A stretch of 64,000 nucleotides of DNA from DATCMH01 sp036563505 (GCA_036563505.1 DATCMH010000019.1:141872-205871); one strand, 5' to 3'; numbered from the stretch's first letter, positions 25,554 to 34,143 are shown. The notes: a model not told the origin generated them from the sequence alone. A program made the numbers and translations.

Positions 25554-26648
25554 ATGGCCGAACGCGACGGGATCCAATCGGCCGAGAGCATCCGACGGCT
25601 GGCCGAAGCCGGCGCGATCCGCCCGGCGCAGCCCTTCGCGCCGGACCAGATCCAGCCCGCGAGCCTCGACCTGCGCCTCGGCGCGCGCGTCCACCGCGTC
25701 CGCGCGAGCTTCCTGCCCGGGCCCGGCCGCCCCGTCACCGAGCGGCTCGACGCGTTGGGCCTGCACGCCATCGACATCACCGCCGGGGCCGTGCTGGAGA
25801 CGGGCTGCGTCTACGTCGCCGAGCTCCAGGAAGCCTTGACCCTGCCGTCCGGCCTCTTCGCCGCCGCGAACCCGAAGAGCTCGACGGGGCGCATCGACGT
25901 CTTCACCCGCGTCATCGTCGACGGGGCGCAGGAATTCGACGCCGTGCCCGCCGGCTACGACGGCCCGCTCTACGCCGAGATCTCGCCGCGCACCTTCCCG
26001 GTCCTGGTGCGCCGGGGAACGCGCCTGTCGCAGCTGCGCTTCCGCCGCGGCGAGGCGCGGCTGACGGACGCGGAGCTACAGGCGCTTCACACCCGCGAGC
26101 GCGTCGTCACCTCGGCGGAGCCGTCGATCCAGGGCGGCGTGGCGGTGAGCGTCGATCTCTCGGGCTTCGGCGAAGGCGGCATTCTCGGCTACCGCGCCAA
26201 GCGCCACACGGCCCTCGTCGACGTCGACGCGGTGGGGGCCTGCCGCGTCGCCGATTACTGGGAGCCGATCCCCAACGACGGCCATCGCAGCCTCATCCTC
26301 GACCCCGGGCAGTTCTACATCCTGGCCTCGAAGGAGGCCGTGCACGTGCCGCCGGACTTTGCTGCGGAGATGGTGCCTTTCGACCCGCTCGTCGGCGAGT
26401 TCCGGGTGCATTACGCCGGCTTCTTCGATCCGGGCTTCGGCCATGCCGGCTCGGGCGGGGCAGGGGCAAGGGCCGTCCTCGAGGTGCGCTCCCGCGACGT
26501 GCCCTTCATCATCGAGGACGGCCAGATCGTGGGCCGTCTCGTCTACGAGCGCATGGCCGAGCGCCCCGAAATCCTCTACGGCGCGGGCGCCGGCTCAAAC
26601 TATCAGGCGCAGGGGCTCAAGCTCTCCAAGCACTTTCGCGCGGGCTGA
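25554..26648 (+). CDS. dCTP deaminase-like (Dcd/dUTPase fold) protein
   Basis: A 364-residue protein, about twice the length of ordinary Dcd. It contains two trimeric-dUTPase-fold halves. The first carries PKSSTGRIDVFTRVIVDG, resembling the dCTP-deaminase active-site strand. The second has HVPPDFAAEMVPFDPLVGEFRVHYAGFFDPGFGH. I chose the ATG at 25554 with an AGGGC run upstream; a GTG eight codons earlier is possible. Long 'dCTP deaminase' proteins of this type are annotated in many alphaproteobacteria. The gene abuts the channel gene tail to tail with no spacer. Confidence 0.82.
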   Translation: MAERDGIQSAESIRRLAEAGAIRPAQPFAPDQIQPASLDLRLGARVHRVRASFLPGPGRPVTERLDALGLHAIDITAGAVLETGCVYVAELQEALTLPSGLFAAANPKSSTGRIDVFTRVIVDGAQEFDAVPAGYDGPLYAEISPRTFPVLVRRGTRLSQLRFRRGEARLTDAELQALHTRERVVTSAEPSIQGGVAVSVDLSGFGEGGILGYRAKRHTALVDVDAVGACRVADYWEPIPNDGHRSLILDPGQFYILASKEAVHVPPDFAAEMVPFDPLVGEFRVHYAGFFDPGFGHAGSGGAGARAVLEVRSRDVPFIIEDGQIVGRLVYERMAERPEILYGAGAGSNYQAQGLKLSKHFRAG

Positions 26649-27431
26649 TCAGGTCCGCGCCTCCTGCCGACCCCGAAGCTGAGCCACTTCGGCTCGCAGG
26701 CTGCGCAGCTCCGCCAGGATCTCTTCGTCCCGCCCGAGCAGGGTCGGATGCGGCTTGTCCGCGGCGATCTCCTCGTCGATCGCGCTCACCACGACGCCGA
26801 TGAAAAGATTGAGGACCATGAAGGTCGAGAGCAGGATGAAGACGATGAAGAACGCCCCGGCGAAGGGGTGCTGCTCGATGAGGGGCTTAACGATGCCGGC
26901 CGACCAATCGTCGAAGGTCATCACCTGGAACAGGGTGAAGGCCGTCGCGCCGAGGCTGCCGAAGAGCTCGGGTTTGGTTCCGCCGTAGAGCTTCGTCGCC
27001 ATCACGGAGAACACGTAGAAGATCAGGATCAGCAGGAGCATGATCGAGCCCATGCCCGGCAGGGCTCCGACGAGGCCGCCGACCACCCGCCGCAGCGACG
27101 GGATCACCGTGATGAGGCGCAGCACGCGGAGCACGCGCAGCGCCCGCAGGACCGAGAGCGAATCGGTCGCCGGCACGAGGGCGATCCCCACCACCACGAG
27201 ATCGAACATGCTCCAGGGATCGCGGAAGAAGGCCGCGCGGTGCACCACGAGCCTGGCCGCGATCTCGGCCACGAACACCGTGAGGATCGCCCGGTCGAGC
27301 GCGTGGAGCAGGTCTCCGGCCGCGGCCATCACGGACGGGCTCGTCTCGAGCCCGAGGGTGATCGCGTTCAAGATGATCAGGCCAAGGATCACCCGCTCGG
27401 TCAGCGGGTTCGCGAGGAAACGGGCGAGCAT
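26649..27431 (-). CDS. Bacterial voltage-gated cation channel (NaChBac/Nav family)
   Basis: A 260-residue six-helix channel subunit that would assemble as a tetramer. The S4 voltage sensor has Arg at 96, 99, 102 and 105. The pore helix and filter read TLFQVMTFDDWSAG (residues 166-179), aligning with the TLESW filter of NaChBac and NavAb. S6 (VLNLFIGVVVSAI) is followed by a charged region and a C-terminal coiled coil (about 235-255), as in Nav channels. The two filter acids are both Asp, resembling the engineered calcium-selective CavAb filter rather than sodium-selective filters. Confidence 0.9.
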   Translation of the reverse strand: MLARFLANPLTERVILGLIILNAITLGLETSPSVMAAAGDLLHALDRAILTVFVAEIAARLVVHRAAFFRDPWSMFDLVVVGIALVPATDSLSVLRALRVLRVLRLITVIPSLRRVVGGLVGALPGMGSIMLLLILIFYVFSVMATKLYGGTKPELFGSLGATAFTLFQVMTFDDWSAGIVKPLIEQHPFAGAFFIVFILLSTFMVLNLFIGVVVSAIDEEIAADKPHPTLLGRDEEILAELRSLRAEVAQLRGRQEART

Positions 27432-27507
27432 GGCGGGAGCGTCCGGCGGGTGATCTCGGGATTGGGCTTGCGGGCGGTGGCAGCCCGCCGCTATGTATAA
27501 CCCCGTC

Positions 27508-27582
27508 GCGGGCGTAGTTCAGTGGTAGAACGTCAGCTTCCCAAGCTGAATGTCGTCGGTTCGATCCCGATCGCCCGCTCCA
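27508..27582 (+). tRNA. tRNA-Gly (anticodon CCC)
   Basis: The cloverleaf is complete. The acceptor arms GCGGGCG (27508-27514) and CGCCCGC (27572-27578) pair fully. The anticodon stem TCAGC/GCTGA encloses loop TTCCCAA (anticodon CCC). The T arm GTCGG-TTCGATC-CCGAT is present, and CCA is encoded. The adjacent integrase gene makes its 3' end the probable attachment site. Confidence 0.95.
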
Positions 27583-27600
27583 ATCATCTGCCTGATCGTG
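27556..27600 (+). other. Probable island attachment site at the tRNA-Gly 3' end
   Basis: Tyrosine integrases commonly use the 3' half of a tRNA as core site and regenerate an intact tRNA. The integrase gene begins its stop 87 bp beyond this tRNA, pointing away from it. The exact core cannot be set, because I found no second copy of the tRNA 3' end inside the window. Confidence 0.45.
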
Positions 27601-27668
27601 CAAGCGTTTTGACGTTCTGCCACTGATCTCGCGTTCCCCACGTTCCTCTTCACGTTCCCCAGGGCTGT

Positions 27669-28892
27669 TCAGGCCCCGTTCTTCGCCCTCAGCTCGGCGC
27701 GCTTCTGCGCGACGGTTCTAGGCTTCCCAACCGCACCTCGCGAGTAGCGAGTCGTGGTGGAAACTTGCGCATGCGCCGCCGCGGCCCTGATGTGGTCGAG
27801 GTCGGCTCCGGCCTCTTCGGCTTCGGTGATCGCGCCGGCCCGAGCGTCCATGTTCCAGACGTGATCGGGAATGCCGGCGGCCCTCGCCACCTTGCGCCAC
27901 TCGCGCTGAAAAGCGTCGTCGGCATAGGGGCGGCCCGCTGTCTCGTCGATTATGAGCGGCCCGATCCGGCGCTCGGCAGGGAAGTGCTCGGCAACCGTGA
28001 GCACATGCGGGCAGAGCGTGAGATCATGCGCCACAACTGCACCCGTTTTCGACGTCACCTTCCGCATCACGCCGTCAAGCACGATGTCACCCCAGGTCAG
28101 ACCTGGCACCCAGCGACGGCCATTCAGTACGATGCCGCCGGGCTCCTGACCGGCCGGGATCGGCTCCCATTCGCCGATGACATCCTTCTGTCGAAGCATG
28201 GTGTCGAACTGGACTGCCGTAGCGAGGGCCAGAGATACCCTGCCCATCTCGACCGCTTTCGGGATGAAGGCTGCGACGTGAGCGGCGTCGAGAATGACGC
28301 GGCGGCGGGCCGGCTGAGGGAAGCGGGTCTCAAGCAGGATCGCTTGCAGCCTGGCGCACCCTGTCAGTTCGGCCGAAACGCCGTAGGAGAACAGTTCACG
28401 GAGCTTCTTCATAATGCCCCACGCGCGGCGCACCCGCTCGGGTCGGCCCGGCGCATTGGGCTCCTTGGCCTTGTCGTACCAACGCCAGAAATCAGCGAGG
28501 GTCAGGGCGTTCAGCTGCCGATCACCGAAGGCCTTCTCGATCAGCTTGAGGACGTGCAGATCCTTCTCGCGCGTCGTGTGCTTCATCCGGCGGTTGAAGG
28601 GGCTCGCCTCGTCGGTCTGATAGCGGCGCGAGAGGCTGCGAAGGGTGCCGTCGAAGCGGTTCAGGTCGCGCTTGCGGCCCGACGACCATTCCAGCATCTC
28701 GGCTTGGTAGCGCAGGCAGGCGGCCGAGATGAGCGTGACATGATCGGGGTCGTCTAGGCTGTAGGGCAGGCGGATCGTCTCGGGTTCGTAGCCCGCCCGC
28801 ACCATATCGGCGCGGGCGACCCAGTATAGGCGGGCCGTGCCGTCCTTGTTGCGCCGGATCTTCAGACCCGGCGTGCTGTGATCAGAGAGCAT
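27669..28892 (-). CDS. Tyrosine-type site-specific recombinase (phage integrase family)
   Basis: A 407-residue integrase. The N-terminal half includes a SAM-like core-binding helix bundle (about 115-190). The catalytic domain shows the first Arg in MLRQKDV, then MDARAGAITEAEEAG (the Arg of the box that usually reads HxxR, with the His replaced), a His in AAAHAQ, and the nucleophile Tyr in TTRYSRG. This box variant is seen in island integrases of Methylobacterium-type genomes, from memory. It is adjacent to tRNA-Gly, and its start overlaps the next small gene by 11 bp, so the two are probably co-expressed. Confidence 0.88.
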   Translation of the reverse strand: MLSDHSTPGLKIRRNKDGTARLYWVARADMVRAGYEPETIRLPYSLDDPDHVTLISAACLRYQAEMLEWSSGRKRDLNRFDGTLRSLSRRYQTDEASPFNRRMKHTTREKDLHVLKLIEKAFGDRQLNALTLADFWRWYDKAKEPNAPGRPERVRRAWGIMKKLRELFSYGVSAELTGCARLQAILLETRFPQPARRRVILDAAHVAAFIPKAVEMGRVSLALATAVQFDTMLRQKDVIGEWEPIPAGQEPGGIVLNGRRWVPGLTWGDIVLDGVMRKVTSKTGAVVAHDLTLCPHVLTVAEHFPAERRIGPLIIDETAGRPYADDAFQREWRKVARAAGIPDHVWNMDARAGAITEAEEAGADLDHIRAAAAHAQVSTTTRYSRGAVGKPRTVAQKRAELRAKNGA

Positions 28893-29139
28893 TGAGGTTC
28901 TCCACCCCGTCGGGCTGGATTGCCTCGACGGTGGTCAAACCGTAGCGCCGAAACCAGAAGGCGCGAACAGCCGGCCAGTATCGCCCGCCCATGATTGGGT
29001 CGACTCGGGGCAAGCCGGCGCGCTCCAGGATCAGCGACTTTGCCGCCCACTCTGCTGGACGTTGGCTCAGCCGGCGCGCGATCTCGGCCTCGGACGGGAA
29101 TTCGCCATCATCGCGGGGGTCACGACGAGCGCGGGTCAT
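28882..29139 (-). CDS. Small island protein upstream of the integrase (unknown function)
   Basis: An 85-residue basic protein overlapping the integrase start by 11 bp, hence co-translated. The segment FPSEAEIARRLSQRPAEWAAKSLILERAGLPRVDPIMGGRYWP looks like a short helix-turn-helix followed by a conserved aromatic stretch. Integrase-linked proteins of this kind may assist or control recombination, but I do not recognise a named family. Confidence 0.65.
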   Translation of the reverse strand: MTRARRDPRDDGEFPSEAEIARRLSQRPAEWAAKSLILERAGLPRVDPIMGGRYWPAVRAFWFRRYGLTTVEAIQPDGVENLNAL

Positions 29140-29214
29140 GTTGCGCGATCCTCTGCTTCAGCTCGCCTAAATCGTCGTTGTGCATGGGCCCAACTCGGGC
29201 CGAGCGCTCTGTCG

Positions 29215-29237
29215 GTAGCGTTATTAGTGCCGAAAGG
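29215..29237 (+). repeat. 23-bp repeat, copy 1 (see 62889-62911)
   Basis: GTAGCG, three variable bases, then TTAGTGCCGAAAGG. Twenty of 23 positions match the copy near 62.9 kb. It lies in the 150-bp non-coding gap between the small integrase-linked gene and the DUF3987 gene and is followed by a GGGGCCCCC palindrome. It is possibly a recombination or replication-associated site of mobile elements. Confidence 0.5.
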
Positions 29238-29289
29238 GGCCCCCTACCCCGATCGGGTTGCGCTTTTGGCGGAACCTGGCTGCCCGTGC

Positions 29290-30846
29290 TCATGCCCTCA
29301 CGCTCCCCAGCAGAGTCGGATTCACAACAAAGGTCTTGGTCGGTCTGCCTGGTGTGTCGCCCTTTCGCGTTGGAGCTGGCCGGATCAGTCTGGCCTCGAC
29401 CAGGGCTTGGCAGGCCTCGTCCATGTCCCTCGCATTACGGAGGCCGGCGCCCACCGAGCGCCGCAGCTCGCGGGCGTTGAACGAGGCAAGACGTTCCCGG
29501 CGTAAGCGTCTGGCCAGGGTGCGAGCCGATCTTTCCGCGGCTGGGGTTGCCGCGTCACCGCACACCCGCTCCGCCATGGGCAGGAAGTATTCCTGGACCA
29601 AGGTGACGGCCGCGTCCATCGCGGGACGGTCGATGCGGTCCGGCTCTGGCCGGCACGGGTCCGTGCACCACCAGAGATGCTCGACGATGCAGGCCAACCG
29701 CAAGGCATGCCCACGCGCTTTGCCGAGTGCGCCGGCGTAGACCCCGCACTGATCCTCGCCTATGACCTGCGCCTCTCGCCCGAACGCTTCGAGGGCGTTC
29801 TGCGCTTCTGGCGTGAGCCGAAGCAGCACGGGCTCGGGCTTGCCGTCGTCGTTACGAACAGTCGGTAGGGAGGCCAGTCGAATAAAGGCGTCGACCATGG
29901 GTCTGTCGTTGATGATACCTCGGGCGAGGGTGAAGGGAGGCACCGAGTCCGGCCAAGCCCAGAGCACCCGAGCCACCAGCCCGTCGTCAGGTCCTCTCAG
30001 CAAAGGAACAAGCTTATCCGGCTGCACGCCGCCGAGGAGTCCGACACTCAGGTGCGGGATCACCACTGGCTCGGCGTGCTTCTGACGATCGACCTGGTAC
30101 GAGTTCCCGCCGTACATCTCCAGCGCGAACGGTCGGTCGGCTCCACCTCCGCTGTAGCGGTCGAAGGCGCCGAGCCAGCCCGAGAGTTCATCCCGCACCA
30201 ACAGCAGGCCGCGCGGGAGAGCGGCGGCCAAGGCCGCCAGCCTCTCGGACGTCACGTCAGCAACACGGATGCGCGGCCGCACGGGGCAGGGTGGCGCAAC
30301 AGCCGCAGGCGGCAGGGGAGGGGGTGGCTCGCTCTCTTTCGCGGCTTTCTTGACCGCCTCTTGCCAGTTCGCATGAAGCGCGGCCGCGGTCTCTTTGGCG
30401 AGCGCGTAGTCGCGCTCGACCTCGGCGTAGTCTTTGGCCATGTGCTGCTCGGCCGCCGTCACGAGGCGCAGGCCTGCGTTTACCGCCGGTGACTTGCCTG
30501 ACGAGGGCGAGCCGACGAGCCCAACCCAAACCAGGGGCGGCTCGCTCCAGGCCGCACCGGCATGGGCCCAGCGCACGTTTCCGAGCGCTGCCCCGGCACA
30601 TGCTAGCAGCGTGCACGCGACGTAGTCGAGCGGTGCGGACGCTGCCGCCGCTTGCTCCTCAACCCAGTTGGCCCAGTCCGACCCGAGCACGGACAAGGGG
30701 AAGCGAGGCGCCGACCTCTGGCCTGAGCCGAGCAGGGAGAGGTCCGCCTCGGGCCAGGTGTCGTGGAAGCTCTCGTCGACAAGGCGGAGCGCAGGAGCCG
30801 AACCAGTCAAGAGGTGATCGGCAGCGTCGAGGATGGCCTCAGACAT
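29290..30846 (-). CDS. DUF3987 (YfjI-like) P-loop protein of a mobile element
   Basis: A 518-residue protein. The DUF3987 pattern includes a helical N-terminal region (PLDYVACTLLACAGAALGNVRW), the P-loop GSPSSGKSPA (residues 112-121), a proline-rich insert, RIRVADVTSERLAALAA, LLLVRDELSGWLGAFD (Walker B-like), and GLLGGVQPDKL. Family members are found in prophages and integrative elements, often beside primases and excisionases, and are thought to act in element replication. A C-terminal 100 residues look winged-helix-like. It overlaps the next gene start by 8 bp. Confidence 0.82.
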   Translation of the reverse strand: MSEAILDAADHLLTGSAPALRLVDESFHDTWPEADLSLLGSGQRSAPRFPLSVLGSDWANWVEEQAAAASAPLDYVACTLLACAGAALGNVRWAHAGAAWSEPPLVWVGLVGSPSSGKSPAVNAGLRLVTAAEQHMAKDYAEVERDYALAKETAAALHANWQEAVKKAAKESEPPPPLPPAAVAPPCPVRPRIRVADVTSERLAALAAALPRGLLLVRDELSGWLGAFDRYSGGGADRPFALEMYGGNSYQVDRQKHAEPVVIPHLSVGLLGGVQPDKLVPLLRGPDDGLVARVLWAWPDSVPPFTLARGIINDRPMVDAFIRLASLPTVRNDDGKPEPVLLRLTPEAQNALEAFGREAQVIGEDQCGVYAGALGKARGHALRLACIVEHLWWCTDPCRPEPDRIDRPAMDAAVTLVQEYFLPMAERVCGDAATPAAERSARTLARRLRRERLASFNARELRRSVGAGLRNARDMDEACQALVEARLIRPAPTRKGDTPGRPTKTFVVNPTLLGSVRA

Positions 30847-31066
30847 GGGTCACGTCCTCGGAGCACAGGGCCTCCAGGCTGCGCAGAGCGGACCAGGCCG
30901 CCTCCGTGTAGGCCTGAGCGTGCCGGAGCGCGTGGCGCAGGCCGACATGGTCGCTGATCACGGCGTAGTTGATGCCGATCTCGGCGTAGAGCCGAAGCAA
31001 CGCGAACACCTCTTCGAGGTAGGCGCGCTCGTCCTCGATCACGTCAGTGAGGGCGGGCTCACGCAT
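30839..31066 (-). CDS. Small island protein, unknown
   Basis: A 75-residue acidic helical protein sitting between the excisionase-like and DUF3987 genes with overlaps of 8 bp on both sides. That placement makes it a genuine member of the operon. No motif is recognised; the central part (AEIGINYAVISDHVGLRHALRHAQ) is amphipathic. Confidence 0.6.
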   Translation of the reverse strand: MREPALTDVIEDERAYLEEVFALLRLYAEIGINYAVISDHVGLRHALRHAQAYTEAAWSALRSLEALCSEDVTHV

Positions 31067-31286
31067 GGGTGAGCACGCCCTGATCGGAGGCCGCCGGGAT
31101 CGACGGACACTGAGTGCTTTGCGCGATCCAGTCTTCCAGAGCCGTGCGGCAGTACAGGACGCGGCGACCTGCTTTGACGTAGGCCGGGCCGGTGCCCTCG
31201 TAGCGCCAGCGTTCGAGCGTTCGAGGCGAGACTTGGAGGAGGCCTGCGACCTGATTGGTCGTGGCGACAGGGGGTAGCGGGTTCAT
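31059..31286 (-). CDS. Helix-turn-helix protein, AlpA/excisionase type
   Basis: A 75-residue DNA-binding protein of the MerR-like excisionase family: TTNQVAGLLQVSPRTLERWRYEGTGP followed by the wing YVKAGRRVLYCRTALEDWI. The ATG at 31286 was chosen over an upstream in-frame start because the domain begins there. It is first in the operon with the DUF3987 gene. The likely role is directing excision by the integrase or controlling the operon. Confidence 0.8.
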   Translation of the reverse strand: MNPLPPVATTNQVAGLLQVSPRTLERWRYEGTGPAYVKAGRRVLYCRTALEDWIAQSTQCPSIPAASDQGVLTHA

Positions 31287-31365
31287 CGGCGTTCTCTCGC
31301 GGGCCGTTGCGGTGCCGCGAGTAGGACGAAGCCGATGCAATCCGTCAGCCGGTAAAGGTCAGAAA

Positions 31366-32106
31366 CTAGTTTCCGACCTTGCGCAGGTGCTTGTAGATGA
31401 GGGCTGTTCTGGCTTTCAGCCATGTCTCGCCGGGCTGCTCCTTCCAGTTCTCCAGGCACCACTCGGCCATATGGGCGACGAGCTCAGATTGTGTCGAAGG
31501 CAGTTTGTCGAGATCAGCCAGGACCACGATTTCGGCGAAGAACTCGTCCCAATTGTACTTTCGAGTGCGCCCTATATGATCCGTTTTACCTGTATACTTA
31601 TTTTGGTCTGGCGATGATGAATTACTTATCGAGTTTGATATGTAACGGGAGTCGATTACGACGTCTGAATATTCATAATTGTAAGATAAAAAGTTCTCCT
31701 CTGAACTGAATCTATTATAATACAAATCCCGAAAATATTCCTCTGTCGCGCTAATAGGTGTTAAGTAAACATCGTTATCTCTGATTTTGACTTCTCCCAT
31801 TAATATAAGAGAGGATGCGTTCCATCTTATATAGGGCCATTCCCAAAACTCCTTTCGTATCTCCTCCGCTTGCAGCTTCTCTTCGCGCCAAACTTGAAGA
31901 GCTCTCCTGCAAGGCACTCCCCATGCTCGAACTTGCCCGGAAGCCAGCAATCGGACGAGCCCATAAAGGACTTCTGGCTGGCATTCTGACTCAGACAATT
32001 GAAGGGGAGCCGATCGAAAAAGCTGCTCCGCAACTGGATGAAGTCCTTGCGCCTCGAAGAGGGCAGCTTGCAGCAGTGAACAACGATCATTGGACAAGTC
32101 ATTCAT
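31366..32106 (-). CDS. AT-rich orphan protein of recent foreign origin
   Basis: A 246-residue protein of unknown function. Base composition drops sharply in its middle part (31590-31870, many AT-rich codons for Asn, Ile, Tyr, Ser and Lys) compared with the GC-rich neighbours. The C-terminal 65 residues (KYNWDEFFAEIVVLADLDKLPSTQSELV, W-C, a W and a final Lys-rich helix) resemble a tail I recall in mobile-element proteins of proteobacteria. The ATG at 32106 has a GAGG upstream; a GTG twelve codons earlier also exists. Acquired by transfer, to judge from composition. Confidence 0.7.
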   Translation of the reverse strand: MNDLSNDRCSLLQAALFEAQGLHPVAEQLFRSAPLQLSESECQPEVLYGLVRLLASGQVRAWGVPCRRALQVWREEKLQAEEIRKEFWEWPYIRWNASSLILMGEVKIRDNDVYLTPISATEEYFRDLYYNRFSSEENFLSYNYEYSDVVIDSRYISNSISNSSSPDQNKYTGKTDHIGRTRKYNWDEFFAEIVVLADLDKLPSTQSELVAHMAEWCLENWKEQPGETWLKARTALIYKHLRKVGN

Positions 32107-32218
32107 TATGTCTGCCTCACCTCGCACCTCGCGCAGCCCCACGAGAATGATGAAGGGTCGCTTGGGACGCTAGTGGACTGAACGACCTCAGCCGAATGCA
32201 CGGACCTCGCTACAATGA

Positions 32219-32347
32219 GTCGCCCGCAAGGGTTCGGCTCAGATAGACAACGATCCAAAGCTCCAGGCCGAAGGCAGGGGCGATCAGATCAAGGGCAAGA
32301 TCCAGAACTTCATCGGCGGCATCAAGGCCGCCATCAGGGGCAGGTGA
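32219..32347 (+). pseudogene. CsbD-family stress protein, C-terminal remnant
   Basis: The plus-strand frame ends in DPKLQAEGRGDQIKGKIQNF then IGGIKAAIRGR and a TGA at 32345, which matches the second half of CsbD proteins (AEGxxDQxKGKxQNxxGG). A TGA at 32216-32218 blocks the frame upstream and no start codon follows it, so the N-terminal half is lost. Confidence 0.65.
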
Positions 32348-32440
32348 GGCTCTGATCGGCTGAAGGCCATGCAACACTCGCGTGGTCTTCAGCCCTCGCA
32401 AGGCTGCGCGGAGAGCGCTCTGACATCAGCACGGTCGCGC

Positions 32441-32767
32441 TCAGCTCATTCCGGCGTCGATCGCGCGAGGCCCCGGCCGCGCCCGCACAGCGTGATCTCG
32501 GAGACGCAGCCGCGCCTCCTGGATCAAGCGGCGGCGGCGGTGATCAGGCGGCGCATCCTTGTTCGCAACAGCGGGCTGGCACGAGGCATAGAGGTCCTGG
32601 ATCGCCATCTCGATCCCGGGGTCGCGCTCGACGAGCGTTCTCAGGTCAACGAGGATAGCTCGGAGTTCCGACAGGTCCGTCTGCGTGCCGCCCCGCTCGA
32701 TCAGCTCGGTCAGCTGCTCGGCGTTGATCAGGAGGAGCTCGACGGCCTCGGCGAAGCTGCGGGTCAT
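32441..32767 (-). CDS. Small hypothetical protein, helical
   Basis: A 108-residue protein from the ATG at 32767, whose first bases overlap the stop of the upstream 44-residue gene (ATGA). The N-terminal two thirds are helical and leucine-rich (FAEAVELLLINAEQLTELIERGG, then ELRAILVDLRTLVERD). The C-terminus is strongly basic. No family is recognised. Confidence 0.5.
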   Translation of the reverse strand: MTRSFAEAVELLLINAEQLTELIERGGTQTDLSELRAILVDLRTLVERDPGIEMAIQDLYASCQPAVANKDAPPDHRRRRLIQEARLRLRDHAVRARPGPRAIDAGMS

Positions 32768-32898
32768 CGCCGGAGCCATTCTAAGCGCTCCCGCGTCCAG
32801 GCCTGAAGGTCGGCGCTGAACTCGGCCATGACCGCGCCCTTCCAGACGTGGACGTCTAGCCCGGCCATAGCGACCGTGGTGGCGTAGATCACCTTCAT
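32764..32898 (-). CDS. Very small protein (44 residues), unknown
   Basis: The frame MKVIYATTVAMAGLDVHVWK continues to WTRERLEWLRR and a TGA overlapping the next gene's ATG. The four-base overlap and same-strand order suggest it is real. It has no signal peptide or motif; the N-terminal 15 residues are mildly hydrophobic. Confidence 0.4.
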   Translation of the reverse strand: MKVIYATTVAMAGLDVHVWKGAVMAEFSADLQAWTRERLEWLRR

Positions 32899-32918
32899 GG
32901 TCAGCTTCTCCGAGGCCG

Positions 32919-33329
32919 CTAAGGGTCCGGCGAGACGCTCTTCAGAAACCGAAGGCGGTCGAGGTAGGCGTCAACATAGCAGCCGTCCGCGATCACAAGA
33001 TACATCGTCCCCCTATGGAGCTCATGCCACAGGCCGCAGCTCGCCTTCACGGAGGACAGCCAAGCCTCCTGCGCCTCGCGAACGGCTTTGGCCTGGCCCG
33101 GCTCAAGCCGCTCTGTCAGCGCATCAAGGGTGGTCTGGAGCGTTGCCTCAAGGCGGCCTGCTTCTTTGATCGTGCAGTTGCGCATGTCCGACGTCACCCC
33201 CGACGGGCCGATGCACTTCTTGATGCGCGCCGACGACGCGCGCGCTGCCTGATCCTCTGGTTTGGCGTCGGTTATTGTGACCGGGCAGGTCAGAAGGAGG
33301 GCGGCGAGGGGGAGGGCTCGAAGCGTCAT
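32919..33329 (-). CDS. Secreted LprI/DUF1311-like protein
   Basis: A 136-residue exported protein. A signal peptide (MTLRALPLAALLLTCPV) is followed by four cysteines and the DUF1311-type pattern: C-x-C spacing KKCIGPSG...NCTIKEAGRLEATLQTTLDAL, then VREAQEAWLSSVKASCGLW. LprI-type proteins are periplasmic, and some inhibit lysozyme. The ATG at 33329 gives the clean signal peptide. Confidence 0.65.
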   Translation of the reverse strand: MTLRALPLAALLLTCPVTITDAKPEDQAARASSARIKKCIGPSGVTSDMRNCTIKEAGRLEATLQTTLDALTERLEPGQAKAVREAQEAWLSSVKASCGLWHELHRGTMYLVIADGCYVDAYLDRLRFLKSVSPDP

Positions 33330-33339
33330 TAACATCTCG

Positions 33340-34143
33340 CTACCGGCATCCAGTGGGCACGAAGTGGTGGCCCTCCAGGAGGTTGGGGCCGCCGAACGGA
33401 TCGACGTTGAAGGAGTAGAGCGCGGCGGTCTTGGCGGTGACCACGGGCACGGGGCCGCCCGCTCGGAAAGTCTCGCCCCTGTCGTCAGCGAAGGTCTTCC
33501 GGGTCGGGCTGCCGTCGATCCAGCCACGGGACACGACCAGCGGCTTGCCATCGTAGGTGCCACGAACCGAGAAGCCGCCGAAGACGGCCGGCATACCCGC
33601 GCCGAGGCGCTGAGGCCGTCGCAGCTCCCGCTGCTTCTCGGAGCGGAAATCGTAGACGAAGTAGGCGTCGAGGTTCGCGGCGTCGGTGCGAAAGCGCTTG
33701 CCCGTCTTGCCGTCACGGAAGATGACCCGGTTCAAAGGGCATTTGAAACGGGGGCCCAGCGCCTTCGCCCAAGCCGGACGCCGGCGGGTGCAGCCTTCCT
33801 CGTCCCGCCGCCAGATCGTCTCGGCCATCTCCAGGACCGTCGGGCGGTATCGGTGGACCGACTTCTGGAACGGGTTGGGCCAGGGCCGATCCGAGCCGCC
33901 CGTGTAGGCATCCCTGATCTTTCGGGTGCGCTCCATCCCAGCAGCCCGCGCCGACTTGCGGCCTTTGCGGCTGACACCGTTCTGGCCGTTCCGCACCTCC
34001 TGCTGAAACTCGCGATTTTCGAGTGCAGCGCTGCGTTCCAGCGCGCACAGGAACTGCTCGTAGGCGGGCGTGTAGGGCAGCTCGCGGGCGGTCGCCCCGG
34101 TGGCGGTGAGCATGGCGAGCGCGGCGGCGAGTAGGCCCCTCAC
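33340..34143 (-). CDS. Exported hypothetical protein (267 residues)
   Basis: It has a signal peptide (MRGLLAAALAMLTATGATA) and a basic N-terminal half containing RNGQNGVSRKGRKSARAAGMERTRK. A C-terminal region (VFGGFSVRGTYDGKPLVVSRGWIDG) looks beta-rich. I do not recognise a family. The start overlaps the stop of the upstream membrane-protein gene (ATGA), so the two belong together. Confidence 0.6.
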   Translation of the reverse strand: MRGLLAAALAMLTATGATARELPYTPAYEQFLCALERSAALENREFQQEVRNGQNGVSRKGRKSARAAGMERTRKIRDAYTGGSDRPWPNPFQKSVHRYRPTVLEMAETIWRRDEEGCTRRRPAWAKALGPRFKCPLNRVIFRDGKTGKRFRTDAANLDAYFVYDFRSEKQRELRRPQRLGAGMPAVFGGFSVRGTYDGKPLVVSRGWIDGSPTRKTFADDRGETFRAGGPVPVVTAKTAALYSFNVDPFGGPNLLEGHHFVPTGCR

